This document shows, one piece after another, positions 9,846-20,667 of a DNA stretch of 64,000 nucleotides. How positions within the stretch are numbered: the stretch's first letter is position 1; each line of letters starts with the position of its first letter. Source of the stretch: Aurantiochytrium sp. KH105 (lineage: Eukaryota > Sar > Bigyra > Thraustochytrida > Thraustochytriidae); assembly GCA_003116975.1 (NCBI GenBank), contig BGKB01000016.1:313127-377126 (forward strand). Reading direction: 5' to 3'. Under the pieces are notes generated by a model, which saw nothing but the letters and a program-made list of their open reading frames with translations, ran no database searches and was not told the origin of the DNA. Both the position numbers and the translations under genes were made by a program.

Positions 9846-10892
9846 CTAGCTGTAGCTCAAATTGGTAAAGAGGATCACCCACACTAGCACATCAATAATG
9901 ATGCCGGAGGCGTTGAGAATTCTTGTCGAATCTATCGCTGCCACGGGACGGTCACCGCCAATGAGCATGAGAGAGCCGGGGCCTTCAAGTGCTAGATTCA
10001 ATCCGACTAAGCTACATTGGTTGGGCAAGCTCACAACTGAGAAAGCAATCTCCACAAAATCTACTCGTTCTCCACTGATGATGTCCAGAATGTAGAAAAT
10101 CGGAAGGAGACAGGAAAAGACCATGACAAGGAGCACTGCGCACCATGCGATGAGAGTTCCTACTACTACAAAGACCGGAGCAGCAATGAATTCGAGACCT
10201 AGATAAAGAAGCGGCGAGATTTTCGTCATTGGAAAGGTATAAGCGCCCTTTTCGTGTACCCTGAACGTAGCTTTGGCTCCTGCTGTGTAGTTCACCACGC
10301 TTGTGAAGGTTCCCATCGCGAGAAACAAGAGGTGGGAAGGGTCCTGAATAATCTTTATCTTGACTTCTTGCACGGCAAAAATGAAGGTTCCGGTAAGAAG
10401 AACTGATCCGGCTCGTGAATAATCCAAGCTTTGCCGAGCTCTTAGTTTGAAAATCCCAGATGATGCGCTAAATTTCCACCAGAGACAAAAGCACTGTAAT
10501 AACCAAAAGACGCTCGCTGTGATCAGGATTGTGGCAAGGAACGTAATGTCGGATGGGGTAAAAGTTTGATCTACAGTCTCGACCTCCGACAGCTCGTGAG
10601 ATACTTCTTGAAGCTGGAGGCCGACGAGGGCCATGAAGATCGATTCGAAACAGCTGTTCAGAGCACCGTGAACAAACGACCTAGCCTTGTCCGCTTCAGT
10701 GATGGCGTCTTCGCAGATAGCTTTCACATTCTCATCTCGCTCGACGTCCGTTCCCGTCGCAGCAGCTCCGGATGCCGCCTCGAGGTCATCCTCACCAGCA
10801 TTCGATGCTACCACCTGCTGCTCGCGTGCATGCTCCACTCCTGAACCTTCGTCCTTTCCAGGCATCGTGCTCGACGCCCAAGCTGCGCCCAT
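9846..10892 (-). CDS. Multi-pass membrane protein of unknown function
   Basis: 348 residues from ATG 10892, single exon. The first about 80 residues are acidic and soluble. Then come hydrophobic segments: FLATILITASVFWLLQCFCL, AGSVLLTGTFIFAV, LLFLAMGTFTSVV, an extended pair around FIAAPVFVVVGTLIAWCAV and VLLVMVFSCLLPIFYILDII, and a C-terminal IIIDVLVWVILFTNL. I estimate six or seven transmembrane helices. No signature of a known transporter or channel family is visible. It lies 167 bp from the start of the preceding gene on the same strand. Confidence 0.78.
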   Translation of the reverse strand: MGAAWASSTMPGKDEGSGVEHAREQQVVASNAGEDDLEAASGAAATGTDVERDENVKAICEDAITEADKARSFVHGALNSCFESIFMALVGLQLQEVSHELSEVETVDQTFTPSDITFLATILITASVFWLLQCFCLWWKFSASSGIFKLRARQSLDYSRAGSVLLTGTFIFAVQEVKIKIIQDPSHLLFLAMGTFTSVVNYTAGAKATFRVHEKGAYTFPMTKISPLLYLGLEFIAAPVFVVVGTLIAWCAVLLVMVFSCLLPIFYILDIISGERVDFVEIAFSVVSLPNQCSLVGLNLALEGPGSLMLIGGDRPVAAIDSTRILNASGIIIDVLVWVILFTNLSYS

Positions 10893-11637
10893 CTTCTCCC
10901 TGACCTTGCACGCGCCGTTTCGAGTTTGCTTTTCCGTCCACTGCCGTGCTTACGGCACGTGCGGAGCGAACTTGAAAGAGATCAGTAGAGGGAGGAGACA
11001 CGGAGACTGGGCCGAGATTGTGGATTAGTTGATGGCTCTGGGGGCTGCCACATTCGGCAGTGGGTCGCAGCCCGGAAAGAAGCACGGGGAGATAGCGTTA
11101 TGGGATAGTCAAGACTTTCTTGGCGGTCAAACACGCAATGCACTAGTCGTGCTCCTCCTACTACGAGTGGGGCCAGGCCTCCTAAAACAGTAGGCCGCAA
11201 GGGTTTCGCGGAGGCGTGATGCGCTGGCTCGCGGCGCCACGGCGAACGCACACACTCACCATGAGAGAGAAAGAGGGACAATGAGAGAGAGAGAGAGAGA
11301 GGAAACAAAAAGAAAAACTGCTTCAAATGACGAACGAATGAATGAATGAGTGGGAAGTAAGAAGAAAAGAAAAGGAAAAAATCCAGCTTGGAGGTGGGCC
11401 GACACTTTTGCCGTGAAAGGGTAGCCGTGAGGCGCTGCTCTGCGCTCACTGCTCCCATCCCATCCACTTACTGTTATTCATTTCTTCATTTCGGCGAGGC
11501 CCAGTTTGCAAGAGAGGACTGTTTCCATTCGTCGCCCGCAAACTCAGGCTTTTTGAAAAGCGCAGGCAGTTCATGACTACTGACTCTGAGTAAAAAGAGA
11601 AGAAAGTAAAAATAGAAGGGGACATGCATGATCAAGG
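10893..11637. other. Intergenic region with (GA)n repeat
   Basis: This spacer lies between two minus-strand genes and holds the promoter and leader of the membrane protein gene on its left and the 3' end of the RCC1-BTB gene on its right. A dinucleotide (GA)n run lies at 11283-11301. Nothing else recognisable. Confidence 0.5.
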
Positions 11638-13353
11638 TTATCTTGCTTTGAGAATGTCAAAGATAAGGTCACGCTCGAGAACCGTGAACTCTTGCATTTT
11701 AGAAATGACCTCAAAGTGGCGCACAATGTAGTTGATGCAAATTTGCTTGAGCTCATGTGCTTGGTGCTGGTCGGCAATGCGGAGAAGCTCTGGGGCATTG
11801 CTCTGGCAAAGCTTGGCGCAAGAAATGGCCTCACACTCGCACTTGAGACGATCAAGCGCATACAAGTCGGCGAGAACATAGAGCTCAATGGCCACCTCTG
11901 CAGCAACATCGACGCAGTCCGTGTAGAGAAAATACAGGAGCGCAAGGAAGACGTCGTGACGCGTGTCGCTAATGACAATGTCTTTCTCATGCGACTCCTT
12001 CATGCCGGAACTAAACATGGCGCGAAAATGGGCACAGCGTGCTGCGACAATGACCCGGTGTGCGTAGATGCGACGGCCCTCGACGATAAAGCAAACATCC
12101 GAGAATTCGCGCTGATTGACTGCGGCGCGATAATCTTGCACAAGTGTGGAATTAGGGATGTCCTTGCGCTCCTGGTCAATGGGCACGGCCAGGGCAGCAG
12201 TATGCTCGTTGTACGAGGCGACACGGACGATGCGTTTGTTCGAGAGCCCGTCGACCTTTTGCGGGACAATCACCTTTTCCGTGTCCCCATGGCCAAGCTT
12301 GCCATGGTCACCGTTGCCAAAAGTCCACACGCAGCCTTCTTCGTCGAGGACGACTGTGTGCGACCACCCGCAGGTGACTTGCTGGATGGGCATCTTCGTC
12401 ATGGCTTTGACGCGCGTGGGGCGCGGATAATTTTCCTTGTTGCCGTGGCCAAGCTGGCCGTGCTCACCACCGCCCCAAGTAAAAAGCTCGCCCTTGTCTG
12501 TGATAGCGGCCGTGTGGAAGCCACCGCAGGCGATCTGTACAACGCGGCGGTCCTTGATTTTGTCACATTCAATGAGCCGGGGTTCGAGTTGGTTGCTTTC
12601 CGTGCCATGGCCGAGGCGACCGAATTTGCCCTCGCCCCACGTAAAGACTTGGCCCTCTTGTGTTACGGCGCCCGTGTGGAAGCCGCAGGCAGCAATTTGA
12701 CACACGTTGCGTCTCTCGAGCGCTTTGAGTTTGCGCGGAAAGTACTGATGGCCCTCGATGTCGCCATGACCCGAGACGCCATTGTCGCGATCGCCCCATG
12801 CATACACGTCCGTGCCCTCTTTGTCGCCGTGGCCAGCGTGCTGAGAGTTTTTGTTATCGACGAGAACAACCGTGTGCCGACTTCCGCAGGCAACCTGCAC
12901 GACACATTTGTCTTTGAGAGACTCCACCTTGCGCGGAATAGAGTGCCCGTTTTCGTTGCCGTGGCCGAGCTTGCCGTACATGCCGCCGCCCCAAGTGTAC
13001 AGCTCGCCGGCGTCGGTGACCGCGGCGGTGTGATAACTTCCGCATGTGACCTGGGCCACGATTTTGGTCTTGATGGCCGCAACGAGACGGGGTTCGTGTT
13101 TCCAGCCTTGATCTCCGTGTCCGAGGCGCCCATCGTCGCCCCGGCCCCAGGTGAAGACCTCTCCGTCGCGGCTGAGCACGACCGTGTGTCCGGATCCGCA
13201 CACCACGCTGCTCACCTTCTTTTCGCTCAGGGACTCAATGAGGCGAGGCTTATACTGGTCGCATGCGTCTCCGAGGCCCAGCTGGCCGTCCTCGCCGCGG
13301 CCCCAAGCGTACACCTGCATCGCGTGCAGCGCCTCGTTCCCGCCTGCGATCAT
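11638..13353 (-). CDS. RCC1-repeat and BTB domain protein (RCBTB-like)
   Basis: 571 residues from ATG 13353 (MIAGGNEALHAMQVYAWGRG). A TAA stop closes the frame just upstream, so this is the first usable ATG. Residues about 12-390 form an RCC1-type seven-bladed propeller, with repeated units such as VYAWGRGEDGQLGLGD, VFTWGRGDDGRLGHGD, LYTWGGGMYGKLGHGN and VFTWGEGKFGRLGHGT, each followed by a V.CG..HT motif. A BTB/POZ domain starts at about residue 415 (FSDVCFIVEGRRIYAHRVIV) and is followed by a short BACK-like helical tail to 571. Proteins of this layout (RCBTB1/2 and plant or protist relatives) commonly act as CUL3 E3 adaptors, with the propeller binding a substrate. The substrate here is unknown. 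Confidence 0.93.
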   Translation of the reverse strand: MIAGGNEALHAMQVYAWGRGEDGQLGLGDACDQYKPRLIESLSEKKVSSVVCGSGHTVVLSRDGEVFTWGRGDDGRLGHGDQGWKHEPRLVAAIKTKIVAQVTCGSYHTAAVTDAGELYTWGGGMYGKLGHGNENGHSIPRKVESLKDKCVVQVACGSRHTVVLVDNKNSQHAGHGDKEGTDVYAWGDRDNGVSGHGDIEGHQYFPRKLKALERRNVCQIAACGFHTGAVTQEGQVFTWGEGKFGRLGHGTESNQLEPRLIECDKIKDRRVVQIACGGFHTAAITDKGELFTWGGGEHGQLGHGNKENYPRPTRVKAMTKMPIQQVTCGWSHTVVLDEEGCVWTFGNGDHGKLGHGDTEKVIVPQKVDGLSNKRIVRVASYNEHTAALAVPIDQERKDIPNSTLVQDYRAAVNQREFSDVCFIVEGRRIYAHRVIVAARCAHFRAMFSSGMKESHEKDIVISDTRHDVFLALLYFLYTDCVDVAAEVAIELYVLADLYALDRLKCECEAISCAKLCQSNAPELLRIADQHQAHELKQICINYIVRHFEVISKMQEFTVLERDLIFDILKAR

Positions 13354-14719
13354 CCCGGGCTGCCCGAGCAGCAGCTGCAGCAACTGCACCAGCTCCGCGT
13401 CTCTTTACACGGCAAGCGAGCAAGGCGAGTCGGTCGGCCTCGCTCCGAGTCGCCGCCCTCGGCGCGGGGAGCCGCGGGGCGCCGCGACGCGCGGCCGCAG
13501 CGGCGCGAAGCCAGTCGGGCTCCTGCCGCGGCGAGGCGGCGCGGCGCGGCGCGCGGGGCTCTCCGATCGGAGAGACGGATGGATAGACGGATGGATCGAG
13601 GAATGGCAAAATGGCGCCTCCGCTCCGCGATCAACGGCCGCTCGCGGCGCGGGCGGGCCGGCGAGCGCTCGCGCGGGCGCGGGCGAGCGCGCGGCAGGCG
13701 CGGCGGCCGGGCGCGGCCGAGGCAGACGAGGCGGCCGTCTCCGCGCGGCGTCCCGGGGCGCTCGCGGGCGGCGGCGCGTCTCGAGCTCGAAGCGGATCTG
13801 CCGCTGCTTCTTCTTCTGCAGCTTCTGCATCTTTCTGTCTCTCTTGCTGCTGCTGATGCCGCTGCCGCAATTCCGGAGCTCCGGCCTCGCCAGGCGTCGG
13901 AGGCGCGGCCCCGCGGCCTTGGCGAGGCGGCTTGGCCGAGCGGAGTTTTTTCTCGGGGGGGAGGTGGGCTGGGATGCGAGGAGATGGATCGTCTGGGCTG
14001 GAATGGATGGATGCAAAGGAACGGGTCAGCATGGGAACCCCGCCTGCGAGACCCCGGGCGCGCAAGACCCCGGGGTCTCGCGCGCGAGGAGGGCTGCGCG
14101 TAGAGCGCGGGGAGACGGAGACCCGCGCGGCAGCAGGTCGCGCACGCGGAAGGCCAGCGCCGCCGCGAGCGGCGGCGACGGCGGCGCAGACTGAATCCGG
14201 GCTGAGCGCGAGACATAACGCTCTCGGCGACAGGGCCGCCCTTTTAGGTTGATTTTTTTTTTTTTTTTTTCGTTTCGTCGCGTGAGATCCTCGCCTTCCT
14301 CAGGTCGCTCTCAGTCGCGAGCGTGGACCGCCCTGACCCCACCCAGGAATGTCAGATGCTTTTGCCGGCCCGCGCGGGACGCGCCAGTCGCAGCGACCCC
14401 GTCGCCGGAATGGGCGCGAGGCGGCTTCGCACGCCGCGGCCGCCATAAACGTTGCGTCAAGTCCGATGTTATGCGCACATAGACAAAAAATATGGGACAA
14501 CCGCACCGGACCCGGCGTCGCGCGGGCGAGAAGCCGACGATCGTGGCGCGTCAAAGTCGGTATCTTGGAGCTCGCGCGCGACGGCGGCGAGGACTGCGGC
14601 GCGGCGCGGCGCGGCGCGGACGCGGGACCGGGCAGCGGGAGGAAGGGCGGCAGGAGGCCCGCGGCGGTCCGCGGCGAGGCGGCGAGGCCCGCGGCGCGGC
14701 GAGGCGAACACCGGGGAAG
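13354..14719. promoter_or_regulatory. Divergent GC-rich spacer between RCC1-BTB and COPI-associated genes
   Basis: This 1.4-kb spacer must hold both promoters. It is extremely GC-rich except for a run of 18 T at 14253-14270. A GCGGC-type low-complexity stretch sits just before the plus-strand start. On the minus strand a segment around 13750-13900 translates to a charged coiled-coil-like peptide (QQQQERQKDAEAAEEEAA), which could be an upstream exon of the RCC1-BTB gene, but no convincing splice pair was found. Confidence 0.45.
14253..14270. repeat. Poly-T run
   Basis: 18 consecutive T on the plus strand within a GC-rich divergent spacer. Confidence 0.95.
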
Positions 14720-15466
14720 ATGGCCATGTCCGGCGACCAGACGCAGCAGCAGACCGGCGCCTTTGACCGCGCGACGAACGTGATCAAGGAGACGGCGCCG
14801 GAGAAGCTGACGGCGTGCATGCGCATCACGAATATCATTAATGGAGGCTTGCTCATCGCTTCGGGAGTCATCACGTTCACGATGCTCGCGAGCTGCAGCG
14901 ACAACTGCAGCATCCTCATCGTGCTGGCATTTTACACCATCCTCTTCGGTCTGCTCTTGCTGGTGTTTGAAATGAGGTCAGGCCCCAAGAGCGCCAATTT
15001 TATTCTCAACAACTGTGGATTCATGTACTCGAATCGCGGCAAGGCCACCTTCATCCTTTTCCTCGCGACGCTGTGCTTTTCGGTTACAGACAAGGACCTC
15101 GGCGGCCTCTGGTGGTTTTGCCTCTTGGTTGGCATTTACACTGCCATCAACGGCATCTTTTCATGTGCTGTGGTGCTACTCAACCCGGGCTACGACGCTT
15201 ACACCCAGACGCACCACCCTGACGCGGTTCCTGTTCAGGGAAGTGGCTTTGGAACGGCCCCGATGGGTGGCGCTCCTGATCCGGGTCTTCCACCGTCCGA
15301 TTACCGCTACGGCGATGCGCACGCGGGCGTGGGCGGCGCTGGCGGATACAACAGCTACGAGCTTCAGGACACGCAGCCGCAGCCGGCCTACGGACAGTCC
15401 AGCACCCCCTTTGCCGACAATGGCGCCTACAGCCAGAACGATGACAACCCCTTCTCGCATGTGTAG
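14720..15466 (+). CDS. COPI-associated / TVP15-like four-helix membrane protein
   Basis: 248 residues from ATG 14720 (MAMSGDQTQQQ), single exon. Four hydrophobic segments are visible: INGGLLIASGVITFTMLA, ILIVLAFYTILFGLLLLVFE, KATFILFLATLCFSV and WWFCLLVGIYTAINGIFSC. The FYTILFGLLLLVFE segment and the following short loop to GKATFILFL are typical of the COPI-associated protein family (PF08507, including yeast Tvp15), which cycles in Golgi/COPI membranes. The C-terminal about 85 residues are a soluble Gly/Pro/Tyr/Gln-rich tail, longer than in yeast Tvp15, and could be a sorting or interaction tail. The start has an A at -3. Confidence 0.85.
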   Translation: MAMSGDQTQQQTGAFDRATNVIKETAPEKLTACMRITNIINGGLLIASGVITFTMLASCSDNCSILIVLAFYTILFGLLLLVFEMRSGPKSANFILNNCGFMYSNRGKATFILFLATLCFSVTDKDLGGLWWFCLLVGIYTAINGIFSCAVVLLNPGYDAYTQTHHPDAVPVQGSGFGTAPMGGAPDPGLPPSDYRYGDAHAGVGGAGGYNSYELQDTQPQPAYGQSSTPFADNGAYSQNDDNPFSHV

Positions 15467-15665
15467 TTTATGTCAACCAAAACAAGAATTTGCTTGAGCT
15501 TTTTCCTTCTCTCCTTCTCCTGCTGTTCACGCCTATCTCGCAACGTCGTGCCGGCTGTGCGGCGATCAACAGCAATGCTGTTCGTTCTTTTCGCAACTCT
15601 CTTCGCAACTCTCTTGAACTTGAAGCTGGCGCGAGCAGGTGTTCCATTTTAATTAACTTTTTTAA

Positions 15666-15735
15666 GACCGTCTTTTTATAAGAGCAGGAGCAAAAATATA
15701 CGGAGATTTGACAGACCCGAAAATCCGCACTTGCG
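15666..15735 (+). repeat. Left terminal inverted repeat
   Basis: About 70 bp whose blocks GACCGTCT, CAGGAG, TACGGAGATTTG and TCCGCACTT recur in order on the opposite strand at 17300-17381. Confidence 0.75.
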
Positions 15736-16530
15736 TTTCGCAGACCGCGGCGAGGACGCCCGGCTTCGGCTCGGCCTGGAGAGCACGAATCTGGTCTTTT
15801 TGAGCCGCGAAATTTCGTAGACGAAAAGTTATCGCGTTTGCGGGCCGCGTGGGGTGGTGGTAATAGGCGCTAATATGGGCAGAGAGTACCAAGTCGTAAT
15901 AGGGGGCAAAGGTTGACGCAAAAGCGCCTAATAAGGTACCAATGACTGTTGAAACTCCCAGCATCCTGAACAAGCTCCTGGTGTGGTAAGCGATGACATT
16001 TGGTTCGAGGGACCGCTTTGGGGAGTACACTTGCTAAATGTGTTTCGTTGTGGCACAGTTCGTGGTCCTCGTCGGCCTGGGCGTCATGCTTCGCCGGGCG
16101 GTGCAACAAACGAATGCTCCGACAGCTTGTCAGACCAACATCGATCGCAGCAGCAAGCACAGCAGCAACGACCGGCATCCTTTGTCGATTCCGAGCGGCA
16201 AGATGTCGCTGCATACGCAGTTCGTTTTTCGTCGCATGGTGGAATCGATGGACCAGAGTGGGGACTTGCTCATGCAAGCCACGACCTCGGCTGGGATGAC
16301 TTGCGTGATGAAGCCCACAATGACGAGGATACAATTGAGCAAGCGTGCGAGACGATCGGCGAAGACAACGCAACGCAAATAGCAAGCAATGACTAGCAAG
16401 CGACGATCAGCCTACGAGACGGGAGAAGCGATATGCCAGAGTATGCGCTCGCGGTCACAATGTTCTTCCAGCGAAACCTCAAGTTTGGGCGCGGCGGCCT
16501 CATCACGGCTCGACTTACGGTAGCGACTAC

Positions 16531-16887
16531 ATGGGCTCTTACAGGGAGCGAGTCGAAGAGCTTTTGGACTTAGGCGTCGAGAACTCGTCGCACAAGATGG
16601 GGCCAGGTGCGATGCGCGCGCATCTCGAGAAGGAGTTCCCAGGACGATTGTGTCTTCCTTCTGAGGAACGCATCAAGTTGCTCATCGGGCAGCTCAGCAC
16701 TCAACAGAAGGCTCGAGCGCAAGCTGAAAGAATGGCAAGGGCAGCAGAGCTTGCACCAAAGGACGCAGCAGCTGCAGCAGTTATGCAGTCTGGGTCACCA
16801 GGAAGGGGGCGAAAAGGCATGGAAGCCAAATTTGCCAACGAGATTCAACTTCTTACGGTCACGAACCCAAGCAAGACACCCAAGTAA
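16531..16887 (+). pseudogene. Possible transposase-derived fragment inside the transposon
   Basis: A 118-codon frame from ATG 16531 starts MGSYRERVEELLDLGVENSS and contains AMRAHLEKEFPGRLCLPSEE followed by RIKLLIGQL. This resembles the short helical segment seen ahead of Mutator-type transposase cores, but no DDE catalytic region follows. It lies wholly inside the inverted-repeat element, so I treat it as a relic of the element's own protein. A small host gene cannot be ruled out. Confidence 0.35.
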
Positions 16888-17299
16888 ATCATGAAGACCT
16901 TTCTTGATCAACACGTTGGGCCCAAGCCAGCTAGCTTCCTTACAGAGACCCAGATCAAGGCAAAGATTGCCAACGTGAAGACCAAATATCGCAAAATGCA
17001 AGCAAAACCGACCAACAACGATATATAGCAGCGAATTTGTTTTCTCCACGCGTTTCCTTGTCTGTGCCTGCCATCTAGCCCAGCTGCGCGGCAGTCTCCT
17101 CCACGAACACGGTCGCAAAGCCCGCGCAAAGTCGCCCTTTCGCGCAGTTCTGCGCTGGTCCATCGTCGATGATTAGACGCATGAGGTGAAAAAAGGGGGG
17201 TGACACAACTTTACAACGAAGGCTTGCACGGGCGTGCCGCCGGGTGTTCTGAGCAGCCAGAGGGCGGCGGAGCGAGCCTGCGCGTCGGCGAGGCGATTG

Positions 17300-17381
17300 G
17301 CTGAAGTGCGGAATATCGCGAGTGCCAAATCTCCGTACACCAATATGGGAAATCGTCTCCTGGTCTTACGTGGAGACGGTC
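17300..17381 (-). repeat. Right terminal inverted repeat
   Basis: Inverted partner of 15666-15735. It carries about 12 extra bases between the CAGGAG and TACGGAGATTTG blocks. Confidence 0.75.
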
Positions 17382-17633
17382 TTAAAATAAATCGATCCGT
17401 GGCGTTCCATCCATGGTTAGCAAGGCAGCAGAACTCGATCTAGGCCTAGTATCACAAACTGCAGCGCGGCGCGCGGCCGTGCTACTGCTGTCGCGACTGC
17501 CGTGTCTCGAGAATAAGAGCGCAGCAAGACTATTGCAGCAAGACCCGCAGCCTCCTGGAGCGCGTGCGCCTGCAGGCCCTGCAAGCTAGATTTGTTTTTC
17601 TTTCTGATTTTTGAAGCTCGCACAAGCCCAGCC

Positions 17634-20600
17634 ATGCCAACAACACGACGAGCGTCGCGGCGACTCAAAGCCGGGCGCAACAACACATCAGATGCCAAGG
17701 AAGAGAAGGACACGAAAAGCTCTGCTCCTGTCTCTCGTCGAACGCGTGGAAAAGCATCCGAGAAAGACCAAGAAACAGGAGAGGATCATGACGTCGACGT
17801 CGTCAGCCTTGACAATGAAGATGATGACGAAAACGATGAGGGAGATGAAGAATTCCAAGAAGAAGAAGAAGAAGAAGACCCGAAAAGCAAAGTCGCAACA
17901 ACTCGGGGCGTAACGAGGCGCTCCTCACGCAGAAAGGCGTGCAAGAGCACATCAAAACAGAAACAACCAACGCGGACAAGCACGAGGGCAACTCGAGCTG
18001 GAAAGGTAGCCAAGACCAGTGAAAAAGACAAATGTGCCGAGAAGAAGGACGACGACGACGAAGAAGAAGAGGAGGAAGAGGAAGACTTTGATTATGTCGT
18101 CGAAGACGAAGAAAGCGAGGCCTACGACCCCGAAGAGGATGGCGAGAAAGATGACGACGACGATGATGACGACGACGAGCTGGCCGCAAACACAAACGTG
18201 ATCGATGTCGAAAGCGATGACGAGGCCTCTGTGGGATCCGCGACGCCAAGTCGTCGGACCCGAGAGCGCGAAGTGACTCCACGCAAACCACGACCGATTC
18301 GTACAGGAGATCACGACGACGGCGAATACGAGTTCGACCCCCCATCGGGATCGGAGGATGCCGAAGATGCCGAAAAGGATCTGCGTCGTGAATCTCCACG
18401 AAACGTGTTGTCGAAGAAAAAGCTCCGCAAACGAAGGTCCTTGCTCAAACCTCTGAGCCTGTCGCTCGGCTCCAATAACAGTAGCGGCTCCGAAGAAGAA
18501 GAAGAATTACGAGAAACAAAAGGAAGAGGTTCCGAAACGAAAAGAAAAACAAAGACGAAGCGGACGCTGCAGCGCCCGGGAGCTCGACCAACATCCCCCG
18601 CATCATCATCGTCTTCGGCGTCTTCGGCGTCGGCGTCGGCGTCGCCATCTTCGCCTGCATCGCCTGCATCGCCTTCGCGAATGTCTCCTGGAAAGCTTAC
18701 GCGGGCATATCACGCAAAACATCGCGACGAGCCCGAAACAAAGCCGTTCAACCTCGACGCGCTCAAACACACATGCTCCAAGATCGATATCGTCACGTAC
18801 GAACCTCTTGAAAACAAGCACGTCGTTTGGCGATCCGAGACTGGCAAAGTCGCACATTGCTATAATCTGGATACCCTGCGACAAATTGCCCTGAGCAAGA
18901 ACAAAACGTGGATGGAACCTCCGACATTTCTGACGCCCATGACTTCAACGATGAAGTCACAAATTTTGGCGCTCTTTGGAGAAGATGCACTCTCGCTCGA
19001 GTCGGTGACGGAAAGCACCGAAAAGCGACTCTTGAACCAAGTTTGGGAGCTCCAAGTGCGCCAACTGGGAACGAGAGAACTTCACATGTGTCCCATTTGC
19101 TACGAGCTCGCTGTCGAGGAGCTGCTTGCAGATCGGGAAATGAAACGAAAACAAGAAAAATCGAAAAGGAAAGAGACCACGGAGGTCGTCGTTGTTGATG
19201 AGGAGGAAGATGATGATTTCGACGAGAGCAACGGAGAGGACAGCGAGGATGAGGGAGACGATGGAAACGCGAAGAAGAGTGCCGAAAGCGATGCTGTCAA
19301 TCCTCTTCACGTTCTGGACCATTACCACGTAAGTTCTTTTCTTGTTTTGAAAACTTTCTGTCACCCGAAACAAGAGAGAGAGAAGCCGCGCACGCTCGTC
19401 GGGCTCCTGGCTTGACTTTCGACTGAATGGGACATCTAACATTGCACACAGGACTGGGACGGCGCGGCAGACATGGCCTTCTTCTCTTACATGGATGTCA
19501 AGAAGCACTTGCAACAAGATCACGATATCGATGTCAAGGGTCGCGAAGAAAAAGATCTCGTACGGGACTATCGCGTAAGTTACTTTTTTTTTTCATGGCC
19601 TCTATTGACGCGTTTCTGAAAAGAAACATTAGAAAGAAAGGCTGACAGATAAGGGAGGGCTTGCTTGCGCGTTTTGGGTCTAATTGGCGTCACAGCTGAG
19701 GGCGACGGATGGTCTGGTGCAGAAATACGTTTCACGAAGCCCCAAATTTCGTGACGAGGGAAATTGGGCAGCCATATTCTGGCGCTCGAACCGTGCCTAT
19801 GCCGGGATCTTTAACATGATCATGGACAAGGTAGACTCGCGAGAAATGGGCGTCCGCAAAGGTGGGACGATTTTCCCCAGAACAGTTTTTCAGCGGCGCT
19901 CGAGGGCCATTTGGGATGATCTCACAGGAAATCTTGGCACAAATGATCGCGCAGAGATGGACGCCTTTTTGGTGGACGACGATCTTACCTCGAGCGAAGA
20001 CGAGTTTCCATCTCGTGCAGGCAGAAAACGACCTCGCAATCGTGCCGTGGGACGTCGGCGTGATGCTGGTACGGCTGACAAAGACGAAACCACCGCCGCT
20101 GCCGAGGGTGGCCCATCTCTTGTCGACGAGGACGAGATTGAGCAAATACGCATCCTCAAAGAGTATTATTCCAAGTACGACGAGGAGATGGGAGACGACG
20201 AAGACGATGATCTTGTCATTGGAAATGGGAAGAATTCTCGAAGAAAAGAGAGTGAGGATAGCGACGACGATGACGATGACGCATCCCATTACGGAAAGGA
20301 TGCGCAAAAGCAGAGATCGAAGAAAAAGATGAAAATCAAGAAATCAAAAAAGAAAAAAATGAAGAGGATCGTAACACCGAGCAAGCGCCGTCGTATGAGC
20401 GCGGATGCGTCAGCTTCGTCAGCGTCGTCATCTCCGGATTCCGATGAGGAAGACCTGGATGACGGGCAACGAAAGCTTACTTTCGGAGGCAAGCTTTTAG
20501 CATCTAAAAAGGCAAGAAAGGGGAAACGGCAAAGTGGAAGCGAAGATGAGAATGAAAAAGACGAAGAAGCGAACATGTACAATGCAAAAGGCGCAAGCAA

Positions 20601-20667
20601 ATCAATGACGAAGCGTAGACGCGTACTTGGCTCTCCCGACGACAACGACGATGACGACGACTATTGA
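17634..20667 (+). CDS. Highly acidic/basic nuclear-type protein with a split C2H2-like zinc site (3 exons)
   Basis: Exons 17634-19328, 19452-19574 and 19696-20667 are joined by two phase-0 GT-AG introns of 123 and 121 nt (both donors GTAAGT) and give 929 residues. Residues 1-380 alternate Lys/Arg/Ser-rich and long Asp/Glu runs, as in histone-binding or chromatin proteins. A structured core follows (about 385-700). It contains CPIC at Cys486/Cys489 and, past a roughly 94-residue acidic loop and the first intron, HLQQDH with His584/His589, together a plausible C2H2 zinc site. KFRDEGNWAAIFWRSNRAY and GGTIFPRTVFQRRSRAIWDD mark a conserved-looking segment. The tail is again acidic/Lys-rich. I do not recognise the family; nuclear chromatin function is inference. 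The stop codon overlaps the 3' end of the opposing phosphatase gene. Confidence 0.85.

Larger units (their letters stand above)
15662..17385. mobile_element. Decayed DNA transposon with imperfect terminal inverted repeats flanked by TTAA
   Basis: The left end (15666 onward, GACCGTCT, then TAAGAGCAGGAG, then TACGGAGATTTG, then TCCGCACTT) is repeated in inverted orientation at the right end (17381 backward, GACCGTCT, TAAGACCAGGAG, TACGGAGATTTG, TCCGCACTT). The inverted repeats span about 70-82 bp with a length difference inside. TTAA (15662-15665 and 17382-17385) lies immediately outside each end and would be the target duplication; TA is also compatible. The 1,716-bp interior has no intact transposase. 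Remnant reading frames occur at about 16040-16400 and 16531-16887. The superfamily is unresolved: piggyBac and Kolobok use TTAA, but the piggyBac CCC terminus is absent. Confidence 0.72.

Noticed and set aside
11692-14103. 803-codon plus-strand open frame
   Set aside because: Antisense shadow of the RCC1-BTB gene extended through a GC-rich spacer; no motifs of its own.
13350-14216. 288-codon minus-strand Arg/Ala-rich frame and overlapping frames
   Set aside because: GC-driven open frames in a divergent promoter. One short coiled-coil-like stretch remains a possible upstream exon, but no splice pair supports it.
15662-16030. 122-codon minus-strand frame as a host membrane protein gene
   Set aside because: It lies inside the transposon and overlaps its terminal repeat; no family features.
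15662-17385. Assigning the transposon to piggyBac
   Set aside because: TTAA flanks fit, but the ends lack the CCC-type terminus and no piggyBac transposase is present; TA duplication is equally possible.
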